A stretch of DNA of 64,000 nucleotides from CAVQGZ01 sp963712175 (GCA_963712175.1 CAVQGZ010000004.1:434001-498000), one strand, 5' to 3'; positions 32,210 to 41,297 are shown, counted from the first letter of the stretch. Made by a program: numbers and translations. Notes: generated from the letters alone by a model not told the origin.

Positions 32210-32989
32210 ATGTCAGACCTCGTTCGCCTCGACGTGGATGCCGGTGTCGGCACGATCCGTCTCGACCGCGCTCCGATGAACGTCCTCTCCGCTGCTGCGC
32301 AGGACGAGCTCGCCTCCGCAGCCGCGCAGGCCTCGAGTCGGCGCGACGTGCGGGCCGTCGTCGTCTACGGCGGCCCCCGGGTGTTCGCCGCCGGTGCCGA
32401 CGTGACCGAGATGGCCGACTGGTCCTACACCGACATGGTCGACCGGTCGCGGGCACTTCAGGATGCCTTCACGGCGGTGGCGCGCATCCCGAAGCCGACC
32501 GTTGCGGCCATCACCGGCTTCGCCCTCGGCGGTGGCTGCGAGCTGGCGTTGTGCTGCGACGTGCGGGTGGCCGGGGACAACGCGAAGCTCGGCCAGCCCG
32601 AGATCAAGCTGGGCATCATCCCTGGCGCCGGCGGCACGCAGCGGCTGGCGAGGTTGATCGGGCCGGCGAAGGCGAAGGACCTGATCTTCACCGGACGGTT
32701 CGTCGGTGCCCAGGAGGCCCGCGAGATCGGCCTGGTCGATCGCGTCGTCGCCCCGGACGACGTGTACGACACGGCGCTGAGCTGGGCGGCACAGCTGGCC
32801 GAGGGTCCCAGCTATGCCCTGCGGGCTGCGAAGGAGGCGATCGACGCCGGACTCGAGACCGACCTGACCACCGGCCTGGAGATCGAGCGCGCTCAGTTCG
32901 CCGGGCTGTTCGCGACGCAGGACCGGACGACCGGCATGCGGTCGTTCATCGACGAGGGACCGGGTGCTGCTCGGTTCGAAGGGCGGTAG
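32210..32989 (+). CDS. Enoyl-CoA hydratase/isomerase family protein
   Basis: A 259-residue crotonase-fold protein. The first oxyanion loop is in GPRVFAAGADVTEM. The second is in GFALGGGCELALCCDVRVAG, with the Glu of LGQPEIKLGIIPGAGGTQRL in the position of the catalytic residue of hydratases. It could serve the missing 3-hydroxybutyryl-CoA to crotonyl-CoA step or beta-oxidation in general. The ATG at 32210 is set by the TAGGCT -10 box and the start of homology; the open frame upstream is antisense to glgX. A methyltransferase gene follows after 4 nt. Confidence 0.92.
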   Translation: MSDLVRLDVDAGVGTIRLDRAPMNVLSAAAQDELASAAAQASSRRDVRAVVVYGGPRVFAAGADVTEMADWSYTDMVDRSRALQDAFTAVARIPKPTVAAITGFALGGGCELALCCDVRVAGDNAKLGQPEIKLGIIPGAGGTQRLARLIGPAKAKDLIFTGRFVGAQEAREIGLVDRVVAPDDVYDTALSWAAQLAEGPSYALRAAKEAIDAGLETDLTTGLEIERAQFAGLFATQDRTTGMRSFIDEGPGAARFEGR

Positions 32990-32993
32990 CCAC

Positions 32994-33974
32994 GTGAGCA
33001 TGCAGGCAGACCCACGACCCGAGCCACGCCCGGCGGCCACCGAGGAGGACGTCGAGGCTGCCTGGAACGACGTCAAGCTCGCTCAGGTGCTCTACCACGA
33101 CTGGGAGGCCGCCACCTACGACGACAAGTGGTCGATCTCCTACGACGACCGCTGCCAGAGCTATGCGGCGGACAGGTTCTCAGTGGCTGCCGGTCGCGAG
33201 GGCTGGCCGTACGGCGAGACGCTCGAGATCGGTGCGGGCACGGGCTTCTTCACGCTCAACCTCGCGCTGGCGGGTGTCCTGAGTGGACCCCTGCATGTCA
33301 CGGACCTGTCACCCGGCATGGTCGAGGCCGCGGAACGCAACGCGGTGGAGGCCGGCCTGCACGTGCACGGCAAGGTTGCAGATGCCGAGGCCCTGCCCTA
33401 TGACGACGACTCGTTCGACCTGGTCATCGGGCACGCAGTGATCCACCACATCCCGGACGTCGAGCAGGCCTTCCGGGAGATGCTGCGGGTGCTTCGTCCC
33501 GGTGGTCGCGTCGTCATCTGCGGAGAGCCGACGAAGGTGGGCGATCGCATCGCCCGCCGCCTCGGCCAGCTCACGTGGGCGACGAGCACCCGGGTGACGG
33601 CGCTGCCCGGCCTGCGCTCGCGGTGGGCGCGCCCGAAGGAGGAGCTGGACGCCTCCTCACGGGCCGCCGCGCTCGAGTGGGTCGTCGACCTGCACACGTT
33701 CGACCCCGACGAGCTTGCTCGAACAGCGTTGCGGGCCGGCGCCATCGACGTCCACACGGTCACCGAGGAGCTGACGGCCTCATGGTTCGGCTGGCCCGCT
33801 CGAACGCTGGAGTACGCGCTTCGCCCTGACCGGCTGGGACGGCGGTGGGCGCAGTTCTCCTACTCCTCGTGGCAGCGGCTCTCCGCCCTGGACCAGGTAC
33901 TCACCCGGGTGGTGCCCGACAAGCTCTTCTACAACGTGTCGATCACCGGCATCAAGCCACCCCAGGGCGGCTGA
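32994..33974 (+). CDS. SAM-dependent class I methyltransferase
   Basis: About 326 residues with an N-terminal helical extension, then the SAM-binding motif I LEIGAGTGFFTLNL, motif II LHVTDLSPGMVEAAE and PYDDDSFDLVIGHAVIHHI. This is the Methyltransf_11 pattern. The C-terminal third (about 110 residues, Trp-rich) may bind substrate, which is unknown. The GTG at 32994 has AGGGCGG 7 nt upstream; ATG at 33000 is an alternative. It overlaps the convergent acetyltransferase gene by 23 nt. Confidence 0.88.
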   Translation: MSMQADPRPEPRPAATEEDVEAAWNDVKLAQVLYHDWEAATYDDKWSISYDDRCQSYAADRFSVAAGREGWPYGETLEIGAGTGFFTLNLALAGVLSGPLHVTDLSPGMVEAAERNAVEAGLHVHGKVADAEALPYDDDSFDLVIGHAVIHHIPDVEQAFREMLRVLRPGGRVVICGEPTKVGDRIARRLGQLTWATSTRVTALPGLRSRWARPKEELDASSRAAALEWVVDLHTFDPDELARTALRAGAIDVHTVTEELTASWFGWPARTLEYALRPDRLGRRWAQFSYSSWQRLSALDQVLTRVVPDKLFYNVSITGIKPPQGG

Positions 33975-34563
33975 CGTTGACCCGCGGGGTGTGTGCCGCG
34001 GGCCTGCCGAGCAGACCGACATGGTGCGGCGCCAGCCTCAGCCGGACCACGGCCTCACCGAACGGCGTGCGCTGCAGCAACGGGTTTCCCAGCCGGGCCA
34101 GCGCAGCCTGGACCCAGCTGCCCGTCGTCGGGGCTATGGCGATGACCTCGCCGTAGCCCAGCACCCGAGCTCCGGCGACAAGCTGGCGGAGCAGTCCGGT
34201 GCCCACACCTCGGCCCTGCCAGTCGTCGCGGACGAGGACGGCGATCTCGGCGACCGAGCGGTCGTCCTCGGACGTCGCGACGTTGCCGATCCCGACCAGC
34301 GATCCCAGCGGGGCGTGGGCGACCAGGGCGATGTCGGTGTGCAGCAGCGAACGCTGGACTCGACGTCGTGGTGCTCGACCATCGTTCAGGTAGCGCCCGG
34401 CGAGCGTGCGTGGGCTGCAGGAGGCGTGCAGGGCCATCAGCTCGGCGAGGTCGTCGTCGGCGGCCCCGCGCATGGCCAGCGCGGCACCGTCGGTGAGAGG
34501 GACAAGGGTGGACTGGGTGATCGCCGCAGCTGCCGACGTCCTCCAGGGATGGGGCGTGCTCAT
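33952..34563 (-). CDS. GNAT family acetyltransferase
   Basis: About 203 residues with a GNAT acetyl-CoA site VRDDWQGRGVGTGLLRQLV (Q/RxxGxG/A) and the preceding strand VAEIAVLV. The C-terminus is extended beyond the core by about 60 residues. The substrate is unknown. The ATG at 34563 is chosen; a GTG at 34602 would add 13 residues with no visible homology, and no strong ribosome-binding site decides between them. It diverges from the acyltransferase gene. Confidence 0.85.
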   Translation of the reverse strand: MSTPHPWRTSAAAAITQSTLVPLTDGAALAMRGAADDDLAELMALHASCSPRTLAGRYLNDGRAPRRRVQRSLLHTDIALVAHAPLGSLVGIGNVATSEDDRSVAEIAVLVRDDWQGRGVGTGLLRQLVAGARVLGYGEVIAIAPTTGSWVQAALARLGNPLLQRTPFGEAVVRLRLAPHHVGLLGRPAAHTPRVNVSRPGVA

Positions 34564-34640
34564 GAGGTGAACGGTGCCACCGGTGTGTTTCGCAGTTGTC
34601 ACGTCGGGTCAACAGCGGGGGAACGTCTATCGTCGAACGG

Positions 34641-35366
34641 GTGCGACGTCGCGACCGCTACGGTGCGTATCGCTCGGCGCGCTTCCTGACCTTTCAGTCC
34701 TTGCGATGGGTGGTCCGCCACCGGGCCTGGACTCCCTGGTACCTGATCCGCTACTGGCGCTTCTTCTGGCTCAAGCTCCGCTACGCCCGCCGCGGCAACC
34801 TCATCACCACCGGGTTCGTGTTTCTCGGCCGCGACGTTCGCATCGACGTCCGAGAAGGCCACGCCCGGTTGATCCTCGGGCGATGGGTACACCTGGGCGA
34901 CGCCAACCGGCTGCTCGTGCACGAGGGCACCCTGCGCGTGGGGGACAAGACCGTGCTCGGCCACGACAACACGGTGACCTGCTACCTCGACATCGACATC
35001 GGTCCCAAGACCTTGGTCGCCGACTGGGTGTACATCTGCGACTTCGACCACCGAACCGAAGACATCACGATGCCGATCAAGGACCAGGGGATCGTCAAGT
35101 CCCCGGTGCGCATCGCCGGGGACTGCTGGATGGGTACGAAGGTCACGGTCCTGCGCGGCGCCGACGTCGGTACGGGAGCGGTGCTGGCCGCGCACAGCGT
35201 CGTACGGGGGACCGTGCCCGACTACGCCATCGTCGGCGGCGTCCCGGCACGGGTGCTCAAGGACCGTCGGCTCGTGTACGAGGCCGACGCCGAGCGCCGG
35301 GCGGCCCTGGCCGACATCGCGAGAAAGACCGACCGGGCGGCGCGTCAGTCGAGGACGTCGGCGTAG
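34641..35366 (+). CDS. Left-handed beta-helix (hexapeptide repeat) acyltransferase
   Basis: About 241 residues. A basic, aromatic N-terminal helix (YLIRYWRFFWLKLRYARRG) suggests peripheral membrane association. It is followed by hexapeptide repeats and the acyltransferase signature GDCWMGTKVTVLRGADVGTG and IVGGVPARVLK. It would acetylate or acylate a sugar or a lipid-linked substrate. The GTG at 34641 is chosen because TATCGT (34628-34633) lies 7 nt upstream; longer starts upstream have no support. It overlaps the convergent glycosyltransferase gene by 22 nt. Confidence 0.87.
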   Translation: MRRRDRYGAYRSARFLTFQSLRWVVRHRAWTPWYLIRYWRFFWLKLRYARRGNLITTGFVFLGRDVRIDVREGHARLILGRWVHLGDANRLLVHEGTLRVGDKTVLGHDNTVTCYLDIDIGPKTLVADWVYICDFDHRTEDITMPIKDQGIVKSPVRIAGDCWMGTKVTVLRGADVGTGAVLAAHSVVRGTVPDYAIVGGVPARVLKDRRLVYEADAERRAALADIARKTDRAARQSRTSA

Positions 35367-36535
35367 ACCTGGGCCGTTGCCTGCGCGACCGGCGCCCAGC
35401 CGAACTGCCGCGCCACCCGCGCCTGTGCCGCCTCGGTCAGGGCTCGGGCCTGGGTCGGGTCGTCGAGCAGCCTGGTGACTGCGCTCGCCAGGGCGCTGGG
35501 GTCCGCCGGCGGGACGACCACGCCCGTGATGCCGTCCTCCACGATGTCGACGAGGCCACCGGTGCGGGCGACCACCACCGGGGTGCCGGCCGACATCGCC
35601 TCGAGGGCCACCAGCCCGAAGGGCTCGTACCGTGAGGGCACCAGGGCGACGTCGGCGGCTGCGGTGATGGCGGCGACATCACGGTCGGCGAGCCGCCCCA
35701 CGAGGTGGACTCGGGACTGCAGCCCGAGCCGGCGTGCCTGTCGGGCCAGGTCGTCGGCCCGCGCGCCGCCACCGACCAGCGCTAGGTGCACCGGAGGCAG
35801 CCGGTCCAGGAGCGCAAGCGCATCGAGGGCGTCCTGAGCGCCCTTCTCGTGCTCCAGTCGCCCCACGAGCACCAGGAGCGGCTCGCCGACGAGGCCCAGC
35901 CCGGCTCGCGCGGCCAGCCGCTCAGCCGTCGACGTCCCCCAGCGGGTCGGGTCGACTCCGTTGGGGACGTGGACAACCCGGGACACATCGGCGCCCAGGT
36001 ATCGCGTCACCTCGCTCCCCATCGCCGACGAGCACACGATGGTGGCAGCGGCACGGGCGACGAGGCCTCGCTCGACCTCGTCACGCCAGCGGGAGAAGGG
36101 GCTGGTGACGTGGCCGTGGTAGAGCCCGGCCTCGGTCGCATGCACCGTCGCCACCAGCGGTCGTTCGGTCTGCTCCGACAGCGTGGCCGCAGCCTCGGCC
36201 ACCACCCAGTCGTGGCCGTGGACCACGTCGGGAACCCATGACGAGAGGACCGGCGCCGCCGCCCCGACAAGACGGGGCTGGAGGAGGCGCACGAAGGCGG
36301 CCGTGTCGTCGTAGACGTCGGGGAAGCCCGTGGGCAGGGGCGCTCGCACCACCGTCGGTCGTCCGGGAGAGCCGGGATCCCGGTCCGGGACCCCGTGCGG
36401 TGCCTGAGTCAGCACGATGACGTCGTGGCCGGCCCGGCTGAGTGCCTCGCTGAGGGCGTGGACGTGTCGCCCGAGCCCGCCGTACATGACCGGTGGGTAC
36501 TCCCAGGAGACCATGAGGACACGCAGCGGCGGCAC
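35345..36535 (-). CDS. GT4 glycosyltransferase (Rv3032-like alpha-1,4-glucan synthase)
   Basis: A 396-residue GT-B enzyme. It starts VLMVSWEYPPVMYGGLGRHV, the glucan-synthase-type donor/acceptor loop, and carries VGRLEHEKGAQDALDAL and the EPFGLVALEAMSAGTPVV E-x7-E motif. Next to a GH57 protein and a methyltransferase it matches the Rv3032-Rv3031-Rv3030 set, which in mycobacteria acts in methylglucose lipopolysaccharide and glycogen synthesis; whether that product is made here is inference. The GTG at 36535 has TAGGGT (minus strand, 36549-36544) 8 nt upstream. Confidence 0.88.
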   Translation of the reverse strand: MPPLRVLMVSWEYPPVMYGGLGRHVHALSEALSRAGHDVIVLTQAPHGVPDRDPGSPGRPTVVRAPLPTGFPDVYDDTAAFVRLLQPRLVGAAAPVLSSWVPDVVHGHDWVVAEAAATLSEQTERPLVATVHATEAGLYHGHVTSPFSRWRDEVERGLVARAAATIVCSSAMGSEVTRYLGADVSRVVHVPNGVDPTRWGTSTAERLAARAGLGLVGEPLLVLVGRLEHEKGAQDALDALALLDRLPPVHLALVGGGARADDLARQARRLGLQSRVHLVGRLADRDVAAITAAADVALVPSRYEPFGLVALEAMSAGTPVVVARTGGLVDIVEDGITGVVVPPADPSALASAVTRLLDDPTQARALTEAAQARVARQFGWAPVAQATAQVYADVLD

Positions 36536-36580
36536 GACCGCCGACCCTAGTGACGGCCAGCGATGAGCGAGACTGGGTCA

Positions 36581-36898
36581 GTGGCTCAGACCGTGAAGCG
36601 ACCCTGGTGGGCGCGGACCCTCGACGTGGTGGCCGACGTCGTGCTGGGGGTGGGGGTCGCCGTGGCGCTGCTGATGCTTCTCGGCGGTCTGGCGGTGGTC
36701 GTCGGGTTGGATGGCAGCGGAGTCGGGCAGTGGCTGGCGGACACGGGTTCAGCGCTGCTGGGCCCGCTCGACGACCTCATGCAGTCGTGGTTGACGATCG
36801 AGGACGACCGGCTGGCTCAGGCAGCCGCGCTGGGCATCGGCGGCGTCGCGTGGGCGGTCGCCGGATGGCTCCTCAGCCTGCTGGTCCGCCCGGGCTGA
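36581..36898 (+). CDS. Small membrane protein of unknown function
   Basis: About 105 residues with two predicted transmembrane segments (VADVVLGVGVAVALLMLLGG and an Ala/Gly/Leu-rich helix near the C-terminus, AALGIGGVAWAVAGWLLSLL). No motif is recognised. The GTG at 36581 is chosen because GAGACT lies 6 nt upstream at 36569-36574; an ATG at 36563 in the same frame would add six residues. It lies between the divergent GT4 gene and the convergent GH57 gene, whose 3' end it overlaps by 26 nt. Confidence 0.6.
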   Translation: MAQTVKRPWWARTLDVVADVVLGVGVAVALLMLLGGLAVVVGLDGSGVGQWLADTGSALLGPLDDLMQSWLTIEDDRLAQAAALGIGGVAWAVAGWLLSLLVRPG

Positions 36899-38375
36899 GG
36901 AGTCGGGCATCGATGGTGCCGAAGGGCCGGGTCGTCACGTCCGCCCCGCTGGGGCGGCGCCGCGACAGCAATGCGTCCACCTCGCCGAGATGCCCGTCGA
37001 GCCGCGATCGGGCATAGCCGGCCGACGAGTCGTGGCTCACCATGAACGGCCAGTCGCTGGCGCACGCCAGCAGGACGGTCTCGGCAAGCTCGTCGAGCCA
37101 GGCGTCCCGGCCAGGCCTGTCGGTCGGGCGCTGCGACGCGGCATCCAGCAGGGCGTCCTGGGCACGCAGCTGGCCGTCGAGCATGGCCCGCACCTCCGGC
37201 CCGTCCCACACCGCGAGGTCTTTGCCCAACCCCCACGAGCTGCGCTCGGGGTGCGCGTGCGCGGCAGGGGAGAGCGCCTCGACCGCCTTGGCCATCGTCG
37301 TGACCTCGATACCTGCCTGCGGCATCCGGGTGAGAACCGCGGCAAGCCAGTCGACGCCCTCGTGCCACCAGTGGCCGAAGAGCTCGGTGTCGTAGGCGGC
37401 CACGACAAGTCCCGGCCGCCCGTCAGCCTCGGCGATGGCGCGGAGACGGTCACGCACGACGGAGACGAAGTCGTCCACGTCGTCGGCAAGGGCAGCCTGG
37501 GCGCGCTCGGGGTCGTACGGCGCCTTGTCAGCAGGCTCGACGTTGCTGCCGGTCACTCGAGAGAGCTTGAAGCCGGACTCGTGGTGGTAGGCGTGGAAGT
37601 CGCGGTACCAGCGTCCGCCGGGATACCCACGCCGCGGCGACCACACCCGGTAGGTGACGTCGAGGTCGCGGCCCACGACGGCGATCTCGCTGTCGGCCAG
37701 GTACCACGGCCGGCTGGTCCGGGAACCCACGTGTCGCAGGGACGGCCCGTCCAGCATCAGGTGGTCCACGCCGTGGCGGGCCAGCACCTTCTCGAGCCCC
37801 GGTTCGTAGGCGCACTCGGGCAGCCAGATCCCACGGGGTCGGCGACCGACTCGCCGGATGTGGTCGTCCAGCCCGCCGGCCAGGGCGAGGTCGGCGAGCG
37901 GCTCGCGGACCAGCGGCAGCACGGGGTGGGTAGCGGGCCCACCGAGCAGCTCGATGACACCCGCGTCGGACAGGTTGCGCCACAGCGGGGAGCCGCCGGA
38001 CGACCACGCGCCCTCGAAGCGCGCCAGGGCAGCCCGGGCCTGGCGCGACTCCTGCGTGCCGAGCCGGCGCAGCACGGCGTCTCTCGCCCCGCTCAGGTCG
38101 TCGGCGCGCAGCTGCCAGTCGGCGAGCCACCGGTGCTGCTCGGCCAGGCAGTAGGGATCGTCCAGCTGGGCAGCCAGGACCGGGGTGACCCCGATGGTCA
38201 GCACGTCACGGTGTCCGGCGTCGCCGAGCTCGGCCAGCCGCTCCAGCAGCGGAGCGTACGACTGGGCCCACGCCTGGTGAAGCCACTCCTCGCCGACCGG
38301 CCACCGCCCGTGATGGGCCAGCCACGGCAGGTGGGTGTGCAGGACGAGGACGAACGTCCCCACGGGTTGGCTCAC
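36873..38375 (-). CDS. GH57 family alpha-glucan enzyme (branching-enzyme-like, Rv3031-like)
   Basis: A 500-residue GH57/DUF1957 protein. It begins FVLVLHTHLPWLAHHGRWPVG (motif 1 His-x-His). It has GIWLPECAYEPG (motif 3, nucleophile Glu) and VVAAYDTELFGHWWHEG (motif 4, acid/base Asp), the full catalytic set of GH57 branching enzymes. It lies between the methyltransferase gene (7 nt upstream) and the GT4 gene. Together with GlgB the genome therefore has two potential branching activities, probably for different glucans. Confidence 0.9.
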   Translation of the reverse strand: MSQPVGTFVLVLHTHLPWLAHHGRWPVGEEWLHQAWAQSYAPLLERLAELGDAGHRDVLTIGVTPVLAAQLDDPYCLAEQHRWLADWQLRADDLSGARDAVLRRLGTQESRQARAALARFEGAWSSGGSPLWRNLSDAGVIELLGGPATHPVLPLVREPLADLALAGGLDDHIRRVGRRPRGIWLPECAYEPGLEKVLARHGVDHLMLDGPSLRHVGSRTSRPWYLADSEIAVVGRDLDVTYRVWSPRRGYPGGRWYRDFHAYHHESGFKLSRVTGSNVEPADKAPYDPERAQAALADDVDDFVSVVRDRLRAIAEADGRPGLVVAAYDTELFGHWWHEGVDWLAAVLTRMPQAGIEVTTMAKAVEALSPAAHAHPERSSWGLGKDLAVWDGPEVRAMLDGQLRAQDALLDAASQRPTDRPGRDAWLDELAETVLLACASDWPFMVSHDSSAGYARSRLDGHLGEVDALLSRRRPSGADVTTRPFGTIDARLLSPGGPAG

Positions 38376-38382
38376 GGACAGC

Positions 38383-39120
38383 TCATCGGGCGCGAGCGGT
38401 CGCGATCAGGTCGTGGCTCTCGTGGGTGTCGACGCGAATCTCGAAGTCGTCCGTCCCGGTCTCCCGGACTGCGCGGGCGAGGTCGTCGGACCATTCCGGT
38501 GGCTCGGTGGCGATCTGGGCGTCCACGACCGAGCCGTGCTGCGACTCCCACGAACGCATCCGGTCGCCGTGGTGGACGCCGCGAAGTGCGACGTCGTCGA
38601 AGGAGTCCACGAGGAGGTCGGCGAGCTCCTGAGCGTCCAGCTCGCGGTGATGAAAGATGTTGCCCGGCGGAAAGGTGTGCCGGTTCGGGGTGCTCAGCAC
38701 CAGGAGCCCCCCAGGTCGCAGCACCCGCGAGCACTCGGCGAGGAACGCCTCCTGGTCCCACAGGTGCTCGATGGTCTGCAGGCTCACCAGCACGTCGACC
38801 GTTCCGCCGCGCAGGGGTAGCGCCACCAGGTTGGCCCGCACCGCGGGCAGGTCCGGGTACGCCTGCGCAAGGTGGGCAGCCGTGAAGGAGTCGTAGTCCA
38901 GCGCCAGCGCGTGGGCGTCAGCAGTCGCCAACGAGGCGGTGCCGTACCCCTCACCACACCCGGCGTCGAGCACGACGGGAGCTCCGTCGAGCTCGGCCGC
39001 CATCGCGGTCACCCGGTCGGTGACCCAGGCGTACACGACCTCGTGCCGGCGCAGCCAGTAGTTCTCGTGCCAGACCCCGGGAACAGTGCGCTCTCCCGTG
39101 ATCGGCAGGGGATGGCACAC
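38383..39120 (-). CDS. SAM-dependent methyltransferase (Rv3030-like)
   Basis: About 245 residues: PLPITGERTVPGVWHENYWL, the N-terminus also seen in Rv3030, then SAM motif VVLDAGCGEGYGTASLA, and VLVSLQTIEHLWDQEAFL with RVLRPGGLLVLSTPN. It is predicted to methylate sugars of an alpha-glucan made by its GT4 and GH57 neighbours. The GTG at 39120 is preferred over the GTG at 39129 because TAAGGT (minus strand, 39133-39128) lies 7 nt upstream; that box also contains the TAA stop of the sensor kinase gene. Confidence 0.87.
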   Translation of the reverse strand: MCHPLPITGERTVPGVWHENYWLRRHEVVYAWVTDRVTAMAAELDGAPVVLDAGCGEGYGTASLATADAHALALDYDSFTAAHLAQAYPDLPAVRANLVALPLRGGTVDVLVSLQTIEHLWDQEAFLAECSRVLRPGGLLVLSTPNRHTFPPGNIFHHRELDAQELADLLVDSFDDVALRGVHHGDRMRSWESQHGSVVDAQIATEPPEWSDDLARAVRETGTDDFEIRVDTHESHDLIATARAR

Positions 39121-39130
39121 GTCCGCCACC

Positions 39131-40525
39131 TTACGAGACGGCCTCGCGGCGGCGGTCGAACGTGTCTGGGTTGACCCCGTGCGAGGGCAGCCGCACGACG
39201 ACGCGGGTGCCGCCGTCGGGGTTGCCCGTCACAGCGACCTCTCCCTCGTGGGCATGTACCAACCCGCGCACGACCGCGAGGCCGATGCCGCTCCCGGGCG
39301 TGCCAGCGGCGTTCGACCCGCGGTAGCGGCGCTCGAAGACCTGGGCTCGCTCGGACTCGGGTATCCCCGGTCCGGAGTCGTCGAGCATCAGGAAGACCTC
39401 GTCGCCGTCCGTCCCGGTACGCACGGTGCACTGGTCCCCGGCTCGGCAGTAGCGGACGCAGTTGTCCAGCAGGTTTGCCGTCACTTGCCCCAGACGGTCC
39501 GCGTCGCCGAGAGTTGGCGCGCGATCGGCGACGACGTCCAGCCGGATCCCGGCAGCCTCGAACGCTGCGCGGCGCGCCTCCGCGGCCTGTGTCGCGACCG
39601 ACGCCAGGTCGATCTGGGTCGGGCGCAGGATCTGCGGCAGCTCGGCCTCGGCCAGGTTCCCCAGGTCGTCGACGACCCTTGCCAGCCGCAGCGTCTCGTC
39701 GTGCAGGGTCGCCAAGGCCTGCGGGTCCGCCGGCATGTAGCCATCCCGCATCTCCTCCAGCTGCCCCTGGAGAACGGCGAGCGGGTTGCGCAGCTCGTGG
39801 GCGACATCGGCGACCATGCGCTTCTGAGACGCCTCGCTGCGATCAACGGCGTCGGCCATGGTGTCCAGGGCACCGGCCAGGCGGCGAACCTCGGAGACAC
39901 GCGAGCTCAGGTCGGTCCGGACATGTCGGTCGCCGCCGGCGTACCGCTCGGCGGTGTCTGTCAGGTCAGACAGCGGACGGGACAGCCGTCGAGCCAGTAA
40001 CCACCCGACCGCGGTCGCGGCGAGCAGGGCAAGCCCGCCCGCCAGCAGGGCCCAACCCCACAAGAAGTCGTGCGCACGATGTGCCGCCGCCTGCTCGGAG
40101 ATGAACAGGAGCCGGGCGGTTCCGACGGTCTCGCCCGCGCTTGTGATGGGAAGGGTGATGATGTCGCTGGCGCGATCCTCCGGACCTTCCCCGTGCCCGC
40201 TGCCACCCCCAGGCGGCGGCCCCGAGACGTTGGTGCCGTCGGCCGCGATGACGTTCAGGCGCGCCCCCACACCCTCCGCGGTGCTCCTTGCGTGAGTGAG
40301 ATCGGCTCCCGCCCATCCGCCGGCCTCGCCGTATGCCACGCCCGCCAGCGTCGCGGACTCGGCGGCGACGGCCTCGCGCTCGGGACGGTCGAGCTCGTCC
40401 AGGGTGCTGCCGATACCGAGCTGCTCCACGACCAGCAGGACGCCGACGGCGACGAGGCTCAGCACCGCGAACGCGGCGATAAGTGCGACGTGGAGCGGGA
40501 CGGCCCGCCTAGGTGTCGGAGTCAC
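39131..40525 (-). CDS. Two-component sensor histidine kinase
   Basis: A 464-residue membrane kinase. TM1 lies at about residues 10-33 and TM2 at about 150-175. They flank an extracytoplasmic domain of about 115 residues that contains a flexible GGGSGHGEGPED loop. HAMP (RRLSRPLSDLTDTAERYAGG), H-box VADVAHELRNPLAVLQG, N-box NLLDNCVRY, then DDSGPGIP and GSGIGLAVV follow. The 5' end overlaps the response-regulator stop by 17 nt, so the pair is co-translated. The signal is unknown; acidic and His residues in the sensor loop make a cation possible. Confidence 0.94.
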   Translation of the reverse strand: MTPTPRRAVPLHVALIAAFAVLSLVAVGVLLVVEQLGIGSTLDELDRPEREAVAAESATLAGVAYGEAGGWAGADLTHARSTAEGVGARLNVIAADGTNVSGPPPGGGSGHGEGPEDRASDIITLPITSAGETVGTARLLFISEQAAAHRAHDFLWGWALLAGGLALLAATAVGWLLARRLSRPLSDLTDTAERYAGGDRHVRTDLSSRVSEVRRLAGALDTMADAVDRSEASQKRMVADVAHELRNPLAVLQGQLEEMRDGYMPADPQALATLHDETLRLARVVDDLGNLAEAELPQILRPTQIDLASVATQAAEARRAAFEAAGIRLDVVADRAPTLGDADRLGQVTANLLDNCVRYCRAGDQCTVRTGTDGDEVFLMLDDSGPGIPESERAQVFERRYRGSNAAGTPGSGIGLAVVRGLVHAHEGEVAVTGNPDGGTRVVVRLPSHGVNPDTFDRRREAVS

Positions 40526-41214
40526 GTCCGAGCCCCATCCGGTAGCCCACGCCCGCGACGGTCTGCACGATCGTCGCGGACTCGGCGCGCTCGCCGAGCT
40601 TGTGTCGCAGGTTCTTCACGTGGCTGTCGATCGTCCGCTCGTACCCGGAGAACTCGTAGCCGCGCAGCCGGTTGGCGAGCTCGTAGCGGGTGAAGACACG
40701 CCCGGGGCTGGCCGCCATGGTCGTCAGCAGGCTCCACTCCGTCGGGGTGAGGAGTACGGGGCTACCGTCGAGGTTCGCCTCGTGGCGATCCTGGTTGATG
40801 ACCAGCCTTCCTCCGCCCAGGCTCACCCGAGAGCTGTGGCTGGACGCCACCCGTGTCCGAGCGGTGCAGCACGGCCTTGACACGTAGCACCAGCTCCCGG
40901 GGGCTGAACGGCTTGGCGACGTAGTCGGCCGCACCCAGCTCGAGGCCGCGGATCCGGTCGCCGACCTGCCCCCGAGCGGTGAGCACGACGACCGGCAGGT
41001 CGTCCTTCGCGGCAGCGCGCAGCACTTCTTCGCCGTCCACGTCGGGCAGGCCCAGGTCGAGGACGACAACGTCGATTGCCTGCTCAGCCAGGCAACTCAG
41101 TGCTTCGGCGCCCGAGCCGGTCGCCACGACGCTGAAGCCCTCGCGCTCCAAGTAGCGACGAACGAGCTCGCGGACGCCTCGCTCGTCCTCCACCACTAGC
41201 GCGTTGCCGATCAT
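40509..41214 (-). CDS. OmpR/PhoB-family response regulator, one frameshift as assembled
   Basis: Receiver domain ALVVEDERGVRELVRRYL (acidic pocket), VVVLDLGLPDVDG (phospho-Asp) and KPFSPREL (Lys), then a winged-helix domain with LTPTEWSLLTTMA, GYERTIDSHVKNLRHKLG and TVAGVGYRM. The two halves lie in different frames and join at about 40850 (LHRSD-T-RVASSHSS) if one base is corrected. The ATG at 41214 has GAGG 4-5 nt upstream. Direct repeats in the upstream region (see 41256-41297) suggest autoregulation and control of the divergent secreted-protein genes. Confidence 0.91.
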
Positions 41215-41255
41215 CCCCCTCTGGATACGGCCAGGTGACGCCGGATGGTAGGGAC

Positions 41256-41297
41256 TTTCTCCACCATTTCTCCACATTCCCTTCGATGGACCTCCAC
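41256..41297. promoter_or_regulatory. 11-bp-phased direct repeats, candidate response-regulator box
   Basis: TTTCTCCAC occurs at 41256-41264 and again at 41267-41275, an 11-bp period. A third CTCCAC at 41292-41297 is exactly 22 bp further on. OmpR/PhoB-type regulators bind 11-bp-spaced direct repeats as tandem dimers. The array lies in the 140-bp gap between the response-regulator gene and the divergent secreted-protein gene. On the minus strand it precedes TACCAT (41250-41245), a possible -10 of the regulator gene. Confidence 0.55.
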
